64,000 nt of DNA from Pseudanabaena biceps (GCA_013361095.1 JAATWA010000001.1:744001-808000), one strand, 5' to 3'; shown: positions 27,717-37,180, counted from the first letter of the stretch. The notes: generated by a model not told the origin, from the letters alone. Program-made: numbers and translations.

Positions 27717-28616
27717 ATGCAAACAACTGTTACAAATACCGCGCCGATCGCTGGTGAATATTGGTTATGGCGCGAACAAAAAATTTATTTTGTGAAAGCA
27801 GGGCATAATCCTAGCCGTCCACCGTTGCTTTTGGTACATGGTTTTGGAGCGTCAACCGACCACTGGCGCAAAAACATCTCGGAACTTAGCCAAGAGTTTG
27901 AGGTATATGCAATTGATTTGTTAGGATTTGGGCGATCGCAAAAACCAGATTGGCAATATAGTGGCGAATTGTGGCGGGATCAATTGCATGACTTTATTTC
28001 CGAAAAAATTCAACGTCCCACTGTGATTGCGGGTAATTCACTTGGGGGCTACTCGTCTTTATGTGTAGCGGCGGAATATGTGGAGTCTGTGGCGGGCATA
28101 ATTTTATTAAACAGTGCGGGACCTTTTACCGACACCAATCCCCTTGGGGCAAAAAAAGTTAATCCTATTCAAAAAGCGATCGCGCAAAACTTGCAAGGAG
28201 TCTTAAAGAAGCCTTGGGCAAATCAATTGCTATTTAACTTTGTCCGCCGAAAAGCACGGATTCGCAGCACTTTAAAAAAGGTTTACCTAGATCAAGCGGC
28301 AGTTACCGATCAATTGGTTGAAGAGATTTATCGCCCTTCCTGCGATCAAGGTGCGCCTCAGGTTTTTGCCTCAGTATTTAGTACGCCCCAAGGCAAAAAA
28401 GTTGATCAATTATTGACAGCTATGACCTGTCCACTTTTATTAATTTGGGGCGAGGGCGATCCTTGGATGAATTCTAGGGCTAGAGGCGCAAAGTTTAAAG
28501 AGTTTTACCCATCGTTGACTGAGCATTACATCAAGGCGGGACATTGTCCCCATGATGAAAGTCCGACTGTTGTGAATGGGCTAATTCGCGACTGGTATCA
28601 AAACTTAGGCAACTAG
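27717..28616 (+). CDS. Alpha/beta hydrolase fold protein
   Basis: A 299-aa hydrolase. The oxyanion region is LLLVHGFGASTDHWRKN, the nucleophile elbow GNSLGGYS holds Ser, and the acid and His follow in LLIWGEGDPW and IKAGHCPHDE. The lid segment RRKARIRSTLKKVYLDQAAV is typical of a cyanobacterial and plastid subgroup related to pheophytinase-like hydrolases, but the substrate is not determined. It is single, convergent with cobA-hemD, with a palindrome between. Confidence 0.88.
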   Translation: MQTTVTNTAPIAGEYWLWREQKIYFVKAGHNPSRPPLLLVHGFGASTDHWRKNISELSQEFEVYAIDLLGFGRSQKPDWQYSGELWRDQLHDFISEKIQRPTVIAGNSLGGYSSLCVAAEYVESVAGIILLNSAGPFTDTNPLGAKKVNPIQKAIAQNLQGVLKKPWANQLLFNFVRRKARIRSTLKKVYLDQAAVTDQLVEEIYRPSCDQGAPQVFASVFSTPQGKKVDQLLTAMTCPLLLIWGEGDPWMNSRARGAKFKEFYPSLTEHYIKAGHCPHDESPTVVNGLIRDWYQNLGN

Positions 28617-28634
28617 GCTCAACTGTAGCTGTTG

Positions 28635-28681
28635 CCAAACCCAAAAATCGAGTAGCGGCGCTACTCGATTTTTGGGTTTGG
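28635..28681. repeat. 47-bp perfect palindrome spanning the cobA-hemD stop
   Basis: Arms of 22 bp begin CCAAACCCAAAAATCG and close on AGTAGC/GCTACT around GGC. It starts 19 bases after the hydrolase stop and covers the last codons and stop (28661) of the opposing gene, so it is placed to end both transcripts. Confidence 0.9.
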
Positions 28682-30229
28682 TGGTGGCGTATTAGCGATC
28701 GCCTTAGCTAAACCTTCTAGGGTATATTCCACTGCTTCGCAATCCACTCTTCCTAATAGCTCGTGGCAAGTTTTCGAGGTTTGAGGGCCAATTGAGGCAA
28801 TTTGGACATTCTGAATCCACGCTCGCCAAACTTCTCTGGATGCAACCCGATCAAGCAATTGGCAAAAATGCTTCACCGTCTTGGAGCTAGCAAAGGTAAT
28901 TACATCTAATTTTTGGTTTTGAATGGCAACTAAGGCATCGGGATCAATTACTTCAGGACATCCTGACTCATAGGCGGCGATCGCCTCAATAATTACGCCG
29001 TGCTGCTGCAACTGCTCCACCAAAATCTCTCGACCTCCCGACTCCACGCGGGGAAACAACATTTTTTTGCCTGTTAACTCATAATCAGGGATCGCCAAAA
29101 ATTCATCCACTAAAGCATCGGCGACAAAATCTGTCGGCACTAAATCTGGAATAATCCCATAATTTATGAGCGCGTCCGATGTCTTGCGACCGACTACGGC
29201 AACTTTTAGACCATGCAAAGCGCGGCTATCTTTGCTTGATTTTTGTAAGCGTCCAAAAAGGCTCTCAACGGCATTGGCGGAAGTCAAGATTAGCCAGTCG
29301 TAACTAGATAAATCTGCGATCGCTTGATCTAGCGCTTCCCAACTGCTCGGCGGCGCGATCGCTAAGGTGGGCATCTCGATCACCTTTGCGCCTTGGCTGA
29401 GTAATAGGTCTGTAAACTGGCTAGCCTGTCCTGCCGCCCTTGTTACTAAGATTGTTTTATCTTGTAATGCTAATTTTTTCTTTGCTAGATCCTTATTTGC
29501 AGTCATTGCGGCTAACTCTGCATGAAATTTGACAACTGCACCAATAATAATCACCGATGGCGATAGGGAACCATCTGGCAATTTTGACTGAATATCTGCC
29601 AAAGTCCCAGTCCATACTTGCTGATCAACGCGCCCACACCAACGCACGATCGCTATTTCGGTGTCCGCAGATTTTCCTGCTTGCAATTTTGCCAACAAAC
29701 TCGCCAGATTATTTGTCCCCATCAAAATTACTAGGGTGGGAATTTGGGCGATCGCTTCCCAAGGTAGCCGATCCAAATCATGCCCTGTCATTACCGCAAA
29801 ACAAGAACTCGCATCCACCTCTGTCAATGGTATTCCTGCTAACATCGGCGCAGCGATCGCACTAGAGATCCCTGCAACTACTTCCCATTCACAATTTGCC
29901 TCTTTTAAGGCAAATATCTCAGGCAGCGATCGCCCAAATATCCAAGGATCACCACTTTTGAGGCGCACGACTTGTTTTCCCTGCAAGCAATGATCAACTA
30001 GCATTTGATTAATTTCCGCCTGCTTGATACTTTCCTGCCCGCCACGTTTACCAGCAATTAGGCGATCGCAGTTTGGAGAGGCGAGATCTAATAATTGGCG
30101 ATCGACTAGGGCATCACAAATAATCACTTCTGCTTTGGCAATCACATCCCGAGCGCGAACCGTCAAATAATCTGCGCCGCCAATTCCTGCGCCAACGATA
30201 AAAACTTTTCCTTGCAATGGTTTACACAA
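28661..30229 (-). CDS. Fused uroporphyrinogen-III C-methyltransferase / uroporphyrinogen-III synthase
   Basis: A 522-aa two-domain protein. Residues about 1-240 are a SUMT/CobA domain: FIVGAGIGGADYLTVRARD, CDALVDRQLLDL, GKRGGQESIKQAEINQMLV, RLKSGDPWIFGRS. Residues about 260-520 are HemD: TILVTRAAGQASQFTDLLL, WLILTSANAVESLFGRL, VITFASSKTVKHFCQLL, IASIGPQTSKTC. It would both close the tetrapyrrole ring and start the sirohaem/cobalamin branch. The fusion is known in several bacterial groups. The start is TTG at 30229. Confidence 0.9.
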   Translation of the reverse strand: MCKPLQGKVFIVGAGIGGADYLTVRARDVIAKAEVIICDALVDRQLLDLASPNCDRLIAGKRGGQESIKQAEINQMLVDHCLQGKQVVRLKSGDPWIFGRSLPEIFALKEANCEWEVVAGISSAIAAPMLAGIPLTEVDASSCFAVMTGHDLDRLPWEAIAQIPTLVILMGTNNLASLLAKLQAGKSADTEIAIVRWCGRVDQQVWTGTLADIQSKLPDGSLSPSVIIIGAVVKFHAELAAMTANKDLAKKKLALQDKTILVTRAAGQASQFTDLLLSQGAKVIEMPTLAIAPPSSWEALDQAIADLSSYDWLILTSANAVESLFGRLQKSSKDSRALHGLKVAVVGRKTSDALINYGIIPDLVPTDFVADALVDEFLAIPDYELTGKKMLFPRVESGGREILVEQLQQHGVIIEAIAAYESGCPEVIDPDALVAIQNQKLDVITFASSKTVKHFCQLLDRVASREVWRAWIQNVQIASIGPQTSKTCHELLGRVDCEAVEYTLEGLAKAIANTPPPNPKIE

Positions 30230-30256
30230 TTAAATCTTGATTTTTGCCACCCGATC

Positions 30257-30297
30257 AATTTTTGAAAAGTCTTGCTTTGCAAGACTTTTCAAAAATT
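30257..30297. repeat. 41-bp perfect palindrome (19-bp arms, TTT loop)
   Basis: Arms begin AATTTTTGAAAAG and close on TCTTGC/GCAAGA around TTT. It lies between the divergent cobA-hemD and aspS genes. A degenerate AGCAAAGCGCTGTA flank follows. Confidence 0.88.
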
Positions 30298-30388
30298 TCT
30301 TGACTTCTAACTCAGAGCAAAGCGCTGTAGAAGCTATTATAGACAATGTTCTAAATTACGATTTTATATTAAGTCCTCGCCAAATATC

Positions 30389-32191
30389 ATGATGCGTAGC
30401 CACTATTGCGGTCAACTCAATGCCGAACAGCTCGGTCAAACAGTAAGCCTGTGCGGATGGATCGATCGCAGGAGAGATCATGGTGGCGTGATCTTTTTGG
30501 ATTTGCGCGATCGCACAGGGATCTTACAAATTGTTAGCGATCCTCAACGTACTCCCGAATCTTACGATCTCGCAGGTGAATTGCGAAATGAATATGTAGT
30601 CAAAATCATTGGCAAAGTTTCCAAGCGTCCTGATGAGTCGCTCAATCCTAAATTAGCGACAGGTGAAGTGGAAATCTATGCAGAATCCATTGAAATATTG
30701 AATGGAGTTAGCAAGCCTTTGCCATTCCTTATTTCTGAAGCTGACACGATTAAAGAAGAATTGCGCTTTAAATATCGCTATCTAGATATGCGTGGCGATC
30801 GTCTTTCCAGCAATCTCAGACTTAGATTTGAAGTTGTCAAATCCATTCGCCGCTTTCTTGAAGATCAATATGGATTTATGGAAGTAGAAACACCGATCCT
30901 TTGTCGGTCTACTCCTGAAGGGGCGAGAGATTATCTTGTACCTAGCCGCGTTAATGCTGGTCAATGGTATGCTCTGCCTCAGTCACCCCAACTATTTAAA
31001 CAGTTGTTGATGGTGGGTGGTTGCGATCGCTATTATCAAATTGCGCGATGCTTCCGTGATGAAGACCTCCGCGCTGATCGCCAGCCAGAATTTACCCAAC
31101 TGGACATGGAAATGAGTTTCATGTCTCAAGAAGAAATTATTGAATTAAATGAGAATTTGATTCGCTACATTTTTAAAACAGTAAAAGATGTAGAACTAGC
31201 CAACTTCCCACGCCTTACCTATGCCGAATCGATGGATCGTTACGGATGCGATCGCCCTGATACCCGCTTTGGCATGGAATTGGTTAATGTCACTGATCTA
31301 TTCGCTAATTCTGGATTTAAAGTATTTGCCAACACCGTCGCTAATGGCGGCATGATCAAGGTTTTACCTGTCATTGGTGGCGATGCGGCTATCTCGAACA
31401 CGCGCATTAAACCAGGTGGCGATTTATCTAATCTAGTTGCTAACTATGGCGCGAAGGGCTTAGCCTTTATCCGTGTCCGTGAAGGTGGCGTGATTGATAC
31501 TATTGGCGCACTCAAAGATAGCCTCACTGAAGAAGTTAAACAGGAACTACTGGAACGCACAGGTGCAGTTGCTGGCACAATTCTATTGTTTGGGGCTGGC
31601 GAAAAGGCGATCGTCAATGAATCGCTATATCGCTTACGTCTTGCCCTCGGTCGAGAATTGGGATTGATTGATGACAATAAGCTCAACTTTGTCTGGATTA
31701 CCGATTTCCCTATGTTTGAATGGAATGCCGACGAAAAAAGATTGGAAGCTCTGCACCATCCCTTCACATCACCTCGTGCCGAAGATATTGCCGATGGTCA
31801 ACCCATTGATGTCAATACGATCGCCCAAGCCTATGACCTTGTTCTCAATGGCACAGAAATCGGTGGTGGGAGTATTCGTATCCATAAGCGCGAAGTCCAA
31901 GAGAAGGTATTTACAGCGATCGGGCTAACTCCTGAACAGGCAAAAGATAAGTTTGGGTTCCTGTTGGAAGCTTTTGAATATGGCACTCCTCCTCACGGTG
32001 GACTAGCTTTTGGTCTAGATCGGTTGGTGATGTTAATCTCTGGTGCAGATTCTATCCGCGATGTGATTGCATTTCCGAAGACACAACAAGCGCGTGACCT
32101 GTTGACCGAAGCTCCTTCAAGCGTCGATGATTCGCAATTAAAGGAGTTACACGTTAAGTTGTCATTACCTCCTGCCAAGAATAATCCCTAG
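30389..32191 (+). CDS. aspS: Aspartyl-tRNA synthetase
   Basis: A 600-aa class II synthetase of bacterial type. The OB anticodon domain has [20 protein letters not shown], motif 2 is [20 protein letters not shown], a GAD insert domain lies around 290-400, and motif 3 is [12 protein letters not shown]. The length is that of bacterial AspRS. The aspartate/asparagine specificity (discriminating or not) cannot be judged here. Confidence 0.96.
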   Translation: MMRSHYCGQLNAEQLGQTVSLCGWIDRRRDHGGVIFLDLRDRTGILQIVSDPQRTPESYDLAGELRNEYVVKIIGKVSKRPDESLNPKLATGEVEIYAESIEILNGVSKPLPFLISEADTIKEELRFKYRYLDMRGDRLSSNLRLRFEVVKSIRRFLEDQYGFMEVETPILCRSTPEGARDYLVPSRVNAGQWYALPQSPQLFKQLLMVGGCDRYYQIARCFRDEDLRADRQPEFTQLDMEMSFMSQEEIIELNENLIRYIFKTVKDVELANFPRLTYAESMDRYGCDRPDTRFGMELVNVTDLFANSGFKVFANTVANGGMIKVLPVIGGDAAISNTRIKPGGDLSNLVANYGAKGLAFIRVREGGVIDTIGALKDSLTEEVKQELLERTGAVAGTILLFGAGEKAIVNESLYRLRLALGRELGLIDDNKLNFVWITDFPMFEWNADEKRLEALHHPFTSPRAEDIADGQPIDVNTIAQAYDLVLNGTEIGGGSIRIHKREVQEKVFTAIGLTPEQAKDKFGFLLEAFEYGTPPHGGLAFGLDRLVMLISGADSIRDVIAFPKTQQARDLLTEAPSSVDDSQLKELHVKLSLPPAKNNP

Positions 32192-32223
32192 AGAATGGGG
32201 GCGCAATGCGCCCCCATTCTCTA
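32189..32223. terminator. 35-bp GC palindrome directly after aspS
   Basis: The arms TAGAGAATGGGGGCGC and complement pair around AAT. It begins in the aspS stop codon (32189-32191). It is a strong stem without a T-tract, so it is likely a terminator or mRNA 3' stabiliser. Confidence 0.75.
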
Positions 32224-32257
32224 AAGAGATACAGCACTTTGCGCTAAATTAAAACGC

Positions 32258-32306
32258 AAAGAAATTTTTGAAAGCGCGGCTCCGCTGCGCTTTCAGAAAT
32301 TTCTTT
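32258..32306. repeat. Imperfect hairpin, AAAGAAATTTTTGAAAGC arms
   Basis: The arms pair with one mismatch and an irregular GC centre (GGCTCCGCT). The left flank ACAGCACTTTGCGCT is the second recurrent flank type. It is followed after 8 bases by another palindrome. Confidence 0.75.
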
Positions 32307-32313
32307 GTACTAC

Positions 32314-32370
32314 TTAAAACCCTAAGGAGATAAGCGGCGCAACGCGCCGCTTATCTCCTTAGGGTTTTAA
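32314..32370. repeat. 57-bp perfect palindrome over the stop of the GGCT-like gene
   Basis: Arms of 27 bp begin TTAAAACCCTAAGGAG and end on GCGGCGC around AAC. The stop codon of the minus-strand gene (32367-32369) lies in the right arm. Confidence 0.92.
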
Positions 32371-32957
32371 CTATATTGACGTTGATGGTAAGACTGCAAT
32401 CGATAGATGTGATAGAACAATTGCCAAAAATATTTTTCGGTTAAACCACAGGTCGAAGCACCACGCAATACAACATTAGAGTACCAATCATTAGGAGCAA
32501 GCTCTCGCGGCAACTTATTGATTACGCTGTAGGTTCGCACATTGGTATAGATATTTTTATCGACACTGACCGTAATCAACTCGTGCTGATATCCACCCAT
32601 TGAGACATCTTCACGGATATCTAGGCGATCGCTGAGGCGCATCGGTAAGCGATATAAAACTCCTTCTACATAAGAATTAACGTCTTTGACAATATCGAGG
32701 CAACCGCAATCACGATGGGGCGATCGATAATAAAAGCCAAGTTTATATCCACTTAAACGAGCCACCCCGACCACATAGTCATAAGTTGGTTCGCCTAAGG
32801 TACGCTTCAAATCCACAGGACACATACAGGAGCCGTAAGCAAAGTAGTAAAACATTGGCTCAGACTGAGCATCTAGCTCATGGGTAAGACTGTCTGAGGG
32901 GCTAGACTGTATTGATTGAGAATTGAGCGAATCTACCATATCTGCAAATTTAGGCAA
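32367..32957 (-). CDS. Gamma-glutamylcyclotransferase-like (AIG2/GGCT fold) protein
   Basis: A 196-aa protein with the GGCT fold: FYYFAYGSCMCPVDLKRTLG (substrate-loop YGS), VVGVARLSGYKLGFYY, GCLDIVKDVNSYVEGVLYRL and an acidic LDIREDVSMGGYQ segment near the expected catalytic Glu. Members cleave gamma-glutamyl peptides or related amides. The N-terminal 35 residues are Ser-rich and probably unstructured. It is a single gene. Confidence 0.75.
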   Translation of the reverse strand: MPKFADMVDSLNSQSIQSSPSDSLTHELDAQSEPMFYYFAYGSCMCPVDLKRTLGEPTYDYVVGVARLSGYKLGFYYRSPHRDCGCLDIVKDVNSYVEGVLYRLPMRLSDRLDIREDVSMGGYQHELITVSVDKNIYTNVRTYSVINKLPRELAPNDWYSNVVLRGASTCGLTEKYFWQLFYHIYRLQSYHQRQYS

Positions 32958-33160
32958 AAGCTAATTATCTTTGACTGAAAATTAATTCAGTATTCGGGGA
33001 TACCTGCAAAAAGTATAAACCCTTGTGTATCCTTGTCAGAAACAAGTATTGCGGCTTAAAAATAAAACCTAAAACCTTTGTTTGATACAAGCGCAACATG
33101 CATCAAAGTTTTTTGCTCTTGGTTTTTAATTACGCTCAGCTACTTACACCGCTTTTAACT

Positions 33161-33193
33161 TTTTAAAAGTCTGGTGAAACCAGACTTTTAAAA
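33161..33193. repeat. 33-bp palindrome (15-bp arms, GAA loop)
   Basis: The arms TTTTAAAAGTCTGGT and complement pair perfectly around GAA. The pairing continues outward (AAC/GTT) after a one-base bulge. TGGGTTTTAAAAAAGCG follows as a recurrent flank. Confidence 0.85.
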
Positions 33194-33263
33194 GTTTTCT
33201 TGGGTTTTAAAAAAGCGTAAAGCTTTGTAATAAACAGTATGTCGTAGATATTTCCCTAAAAAT

Positions 33264-33398
33264 ATGACCGAAGATACAAAAAGTGATCCTGAGCAAAATA
33301 TAAGTAATTCTCAATTGCTTGAGAATTCGCCATCTAAGTATCAAACGACAGCGACATTGGCGAGTGGCGACAACGCTCAACTCTGTCATTTTTACTGA
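33264..33398 (+). pseudogene. 44-codon frame, probable truncated N-terminus
   Basis: The ATG opens MTEDTKSDPEQNISNSQLLE and ends in CHFY at TGA 33396-33398. The first 30 residues look like a normal polar N-terminus. The rest is encoded inside the left inverted arm of the 190-bp unit, so the frame may be a gene start cut by that unit. No continuation is visible beyond it. Confidence 0.35.
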
Positions 33399-33540
33399 TC
33401 ACGAGCTGTCGCGACAACTAGAGATCGATCATCAAATCTATAGCTGGATGAGCGTTTAGTTGCCTCATTAATAGCTGTCATCTGGTAAGCGACAGAATAT
33501 TTACCCCCAGAGTTGAGCGTTGTCGCCCCGCCAATGTCGC
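33351..33540. repeat. 190-bp unit with about 33-bp inverted ends
   Basis: The left arm 33351-33385 (GCGACATTGGCG, then GACAACGCTCAACTCTG) is repeated inverted at 33508-33540, with a 2-base indel only. The interior has a GTCGCGAC palindrome (33408-33415) and scattered TGTC/GACA words, but no gene. The arms differ entirely from the common palindromes. It could be a miniature element or a transposon-end remnant. Confidence 0.75.
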
Positions 33541-33616
33541 TCCGCGCAGGACATCATTAGTCAACGCTATACTAAGCAAAGCAAATTACTTAAATTTTGC
33601 GGTTGAGGTCAATTTT

Positions 33617-34321
33617 ATGGTTCTCCAAGTCTCACCCATAAAAATCGAGCCAAATATTACTTGGGAAGCTTTACCCGCCGACTTTGTACTGCCTGATGAT
33701 CCTGTGGAAAATATTCAACAACCGATTTTGGCGGCGGCGCTAACTGATGCTTTAGGAGCCGCAGGACTGATTCAGCCAGAAATGTTGATTGGTTCTAACT
33801 TGGGTTTAGTTGCTTCAGTCAATTCACGAACTATTGTCAAAGCCCCTGATTGGTTTTATGTGCCTAAGGTTTATCCCATTGGCGGAGAATTTACTCGGCG
33901 TAGCTACACGCCAAATCTAGAAGGTGAACCTGTCGCGATCGCGATGGAGTTTCTTTCGGAAACAGAAGGTGGTGAGCTTTCGATTCGGGCAACGCCTCCC
34001 TATGGCAAGCTTTATTTCTACGAAAGGATTTTGCAAGTCCCGACCTATGTTATTTACGATCCTGCTGTGCCGAGTTTAGAAGTTCGATGCTTACAAAATG
34101 GGCGTTATGCTCTGCAAGAAGTCAATGCTCAAGGACAAGTATGGATTCCTGAATTAGAACTATTTCTTGGGATTTGGTCAGGAGCAAGACTGGGACAATC
34201 CATCAACTGGTTGCGTTGGTATGATCGTGCTGGCAAGTTGTTATTATGGAGTGCAGAAAAAGCAGGAATATTAGCGGCAAAGTTACGGGAACTTGGTGTT
34301 GATCCTGATACTTTGACTTGA
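33617..34321 (+). CDS. Uma2 family (PD-(D/E)XK-like, DUF820) protein
   Basis: A 234-aa protein. The Uma2 core is visible as VKAPDWFYVPKVYPIGG (D of the motif), VAIAMEFLSETEGGE in place of the usual VEVLSPS, and a YERILQVPTYVIYDPAVPSL strand. This family is greatly expanded in cyanobacteria and resembles restriction endonuclease folds; its role is unknown. The stop abuts the stop of the next convergent gene without a gap. Confidence 0.8.
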   Translation: MVLQVSPIKIEPNITWEALPADFVLPDDPVENIQQPILAAALTDALGAAGLIQPEMLIGSNLGLVASVNSRTIVKAPDWFYVPKVYPIGGEFTRRSYTPNLEGEPVAIAMEFLSETEGGELSIRATPPYGKLYFYERILQVPTYVIYDPAVPSLEVRCLQNGRYALQEVNAQGQVWIPELELFLGIWSGARLGQSINWLRWYDRAGKLLLWSAEKAGILAAKLRELGVDPDTLT

Positions 34322-34906
34322 TTAAAAAGACAATTCCTGAAATAGTTCTGATAAGGCAAGACTAAAATTAGGAATAACATCTTCTCCATCAAGGCTATCT
34401 TCTAACTGTAAAAGCTTTGATGGTTTAGGTTTGTGGTAAACCAATACACATTCTTCATCGGGCAAAATTACCCATACTAAACGAGTTCCATTTTCAAAAT
34501 ATTCTACTAATTTGTTATGGATTTCCTCAAAGGTATTATTGGGAGAAATAATTTCTACAGCCAAGTCAGGAGCGCCATCAAAAAATCCTTTTGGTAATCG
34601 CTTTAATCCTTGTAAACGTTCTTTGGCAATAAAGGCAAGATCTGGCGATCGCTTGTTACCAGTTTTCATTTTAAAAGCGGTGCTAGAGTCACAGGTTACA
34701 CCAAGCTTATGGGTACGCACAAAACCCGTCAAAAAATATCCGAGCGTAAGTGCTAAATAACCATGCTCTACACCTGAATTTGCCACAACAATCAGCTCTC
34801 CATCTATATATTCATACAGGTTGCCATTTTCAGATAATGACATAAACTCTTGATCAGTCAAAGCTTTGGGGTTGGCTAATTCTAGATTGGCGATCGCTTG
34901 GTTCAT
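34322..34906 (-). CDS. Uma2 family (DUF820) protein
   Basis: A 194-aa protein with canonical Uma2 motifs: ALTDQEFMSLSENGNLYEYI at the N-terminus, TGNKRSPDLAFIAKERL (Asp), APDLAVEIISPNNTFEE (ExxSP) and KLVEYFENGTRLVWVILP. It is convergent with another Uma2 gene, the stop codons being directly adjacent (34321/34322). It is about half identical by eye to the Uma2 protein at 52079. Confidence 0.88.
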   Translation of the reverse strand: MNQAIANLELANPKALTDQEFMSLSENGNLYEYIDGELIVVANSGVEHGYLALTLGYFLTGFVRTHKLGVTCDSSTAFKMKTGNKRSPDLAFIAKERLQGLKRLPKGFFDGAPDLAVEIISPNNTFEEIHNKLVEYFENGTRLVWVILPDEECVLVYHKPKPSKLLQLEDSLDGEDVIPNFSLALSELFQELSF

Positions 34907-34979
34907 TAGATTTAAGATTAAACTAATGGGATTGTTATAGCTTATAACGCTTTGCGCTGAGTTAAAGCCCAGAGAAATT

Positions 34980-36944
34980 TTAAAACTCGATCACATTCTT
35001 CTCACTGGTATTAGTACCAGTACCAGAAAGATCGAGGTAATTTACTCCGATCTGTTTACTGATTTCGGCTTTGCGTTGCTTGGCTTCCTTGATTTTGGTT
35101 TGACATTCATAACCAAAATCAGGATTGGCAATTACATCTGTACTTTGATACTTACTTAGCCAATCTTTTTCGTGCTTCTCACACATAATGTATTGGATTT
35201 TAGCGATCGCTGTTCTCACAACAATCTGTGGTCTTAACAGAGCAACCCGCGAGTTCTCATCTAGCCAGAGCAGATGTTGTAGTTGCTGAGCCACCTCTTC
35301 CTGTTCTGCACAGAGAATCTGCAACTGTTGAACTAGATGATCGGGATAGGGTTCTTCGCTAGCAAGAGAAGTTTTGTTTAATTGGAGCAAGTTTAGAATT
35401 GTTTGCCAAAGATAGCGATGGTTAGATTGCGTAAATTCAATATTCTCATCTTCAGCAATCTCTTGATATAAATAGGCGCGATGTTGTGGGAAATGAAGAT
35501 AGATTTGCAAAAGTTGAGATTCAGCAGAATGTAGCGCATTTGTTGTTGGTGCAAATGATGGAGCGGGTTTGTTGCTATTCCAGCGCGTATTCCGCAATTG
35601 ACGACGTAAATCTTGCTCTAAGCGCAACGCTAAATAGGAATTACCCTGAGAAAGTCTTTGAGCAGAAGAATGGATATAGTGAGTGCGAAAGAAGGAATCA
35701 ACGGGGAGATTGTTTAATAATTGCGCGATCGCTTGGCTACTCTTTTGGAAGCGATCGGCTTGATTTAAGTCTTGCCCTGCGAGAATTTGATCAATTTGCC
35801 AATCAAGAAATAACGGCGCATTGGTTAACAAATTGCGATAAGCATCGGCGCTGTGCTGTTTGAGATATTCATCAGCATCCTTGCCATCGGGCATCGTCAA
35901 CACCCGTAATTGCACCGTACCGTTAAAAACTAACTCTTTAAAACCCGCGATCGCTTTTTCTGCTGCCGTGATCCCCGCCTTATCCGCATCAAAATTAAGC
36001 ATTACATTTTTTGACTCGGTATAGCGCAATAGCTGCTTCATCTGGTCAGCATTGAGGGCAACTCCCATCGTTGCGATCGCCTGCTCGATCCCTGCTTGAT
36101 GTAAGGCGATCGCATCAAAATATCCCTCAACGACAATGGCTTGATCGGATTTAGCGATCGCATCTCTCGCCTTATCCATCGCAAATAGAACTGTTCCTTT
36201 GCTGAATAGTTCTGTTTCAGGAGAATTTAAATACTTCGGTTCTTCATCACCGAGCGACCTGCCACCAAAGGCAATCACCCGCCTACGAGTATCGTGAATA
36301 GGAATCATTAAGCGATCGCGAAATCGATCATAAAATCCATTGCCAGTCTTGCGCGGAACGATTAAACCCGCTTCTTCCACTAACTTCATGGGAATCTGTT
36401 TTTGCTGCACCAAATACCCCATGAGAGTTTCCCATCCCGCAGGGGCATAACCCAGTTGAAACTTTTGGATGGTCTCTTTGGTCATCTGTCGTTTATCGGT
36501 GAGATAAGCCAGTGCCGCCCGACCTTGAGGAGCATACAAGGCGTGTTGATAGAAGCTAGTTGTCAATGCCATCACTTCATAAAGGCGATCGCGATGCGAG
36601 ATTTGACGTTGAATTTCTTTCGCTCTTTCAGGCTCGACGGTCTGAATAGGAACGTTATAACGTTTAGCTAGATCCAAAACCACATCAGAGAACGATCGTT
36701 TATCGATCTCCATCAAAAATTTGACTGCCCCACCTGCTGCCCCACAATTAAAGCAGTGATACATCTGACGCGATGGATTGACGGTCAGCGCGGTGGCATT
36801 AGTTCCATTATGAAAAGGACAAGCTCCACGAAAATTTGCCCCACTTTTGCGTAGCACAACCCGTTCAGACACGATATCTACGATGTCTGCCCTTTGACTT
36901 ACTTGATCAATGGTGTCCTTATGGATTTGGAATTGTGCAGACAT
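34980..36944 (-). CDS. dnaG: DNA primase
   Basis: A 654-aa replicative primase. The zinc-binding domain has CPFHNGT...YHCFNCGAAGG. The catalytic core has FYDRFRDRLMIPIHDTRRRV, FGGRSLGDEEPKYLNSPET, the TOPRIM acid residues in VVEGYFDAIALHQAG and LNFDADKAGITAAEKA, and DGKDADEYL. The less conserved C-terminus should bind the DnaB helicase. A repeat-flank fragment (CGCTTTGCGCTGAG) lies just after the stop. Confidence 0.96.
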   Translation of the reverse strand: MSAQFQIHKDTIDQVSQRADIVDIVSERVVLRKSGANFRGACPFHNGTNATALTVNPSRQMYHCFNCGAAGGAVKFLMEIDKRSFSDVVLDLAKRYNVPIQTVEPERAKEIQRQISHRDRLYEVMALTTSFYQHALYAPQGRAALAYLTDKRQMTKETIQKFQLGYAPAGWETLMGYLVQQKQIPMKLVEEAGLIVPRKTGNGFYDRFRDRLMIPIHDTRRRVIAFGGRSLGDEEPKYLNSPETELFSKGTVLFAMDKARDAIAKSDQAIVVEGYFDAIALHQAGIEQAIATMGVALNADQMKQLLRYTESKNVMLNFDADKAGITAAEKAIAGFKELVFNGTVQLRVLTMPDGKDADEYLKQHSADAYRNLLTNAPLFLDWQIDQILAGQDLNQADRFQKSSQAIAQLLNNLPVDSFFRTHYIHSSAQRLSQGNSYLALRLEQDLRRQLRNTRWNSNKPAPSFAPTTNALHSAESQLLQIYLHFPQHRAYLYQEIAEDENIEFTQSNHRYLWQTILNLLQLNKTSLASEEPYPDHLVQQLQILCAEQEEVAQQLQHLLWLDENSRVALLRPQIVVRTAIAKIQYIMCEKHEKDWLSKYQSTDVIANPDFGYECQTKIKEAKQRKAEISKQIGVNYLDLSGTGTNTSEKNVIEF

Positions 36945-37001
36945 AGTTGCGATCGCCTATTTGTAAATCGCTTACAGCGCTTTGCGCTTTCTTAAAACCC
37001 A

Positions 37002-37048
37002 AGGAAACTTTTAGAAAGTTGGCTTTGCCAACCTTCTAAAAGTTTCCT
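37002..37048. repeat. 47-bp palindrome with one mismatch (22-bp arms, TTT loop)
   Basis: Arms begin AGGAAACTTTTAGAAAG and close on TTGGC/GCCAA around TTT. One A-C mismatch occurs. The left flank is ACAGCGCTTTGCGCT followed by TAAAACCCA. Confidence 0.88.
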
Positions 37049-37180
37049 ATACAAAGCTACAAGAGACTGTATTCATGAATTCCAATATACTCTTTGTGAT
37101 TTGTGCTTACCCAAAAATCACACTGTCTTATTTTATATCAACCGCCATCATAAAAATAGCAATGTTGATTTAGCGCAGCG

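Larger units (their letters stand above)
32958..33616. other. 659-bp intergenic region with decayed repeats
   Basis: It holds a decayed AAAACC...TTGGTTTTT hairpin (about 33066-33127), a clean hairpin at 33161-33193, and a 44-codon frame at 33264. An unusual 190-bp unit with long inverted ends lies at 33351-33540. Between 32958 and 33060 I see nothing beyond the promoter space of the upstream minus-strand gene. Confidence 0.55.

Noticed and set aside
33207..33389. 60-aa minus-strand frame MTELSVVATRQ
   Set aside because: It reads through the inverted arm and repeat flanks and has biased composition; it looks like a shadow of non-coding sequence.
33351..33540. A functional CRISPR-associated transposon end
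   Set aside because: The TGTACA termini and neighbouring tns or cas genes are missing; kept only as a weak hypothesis in the findings.
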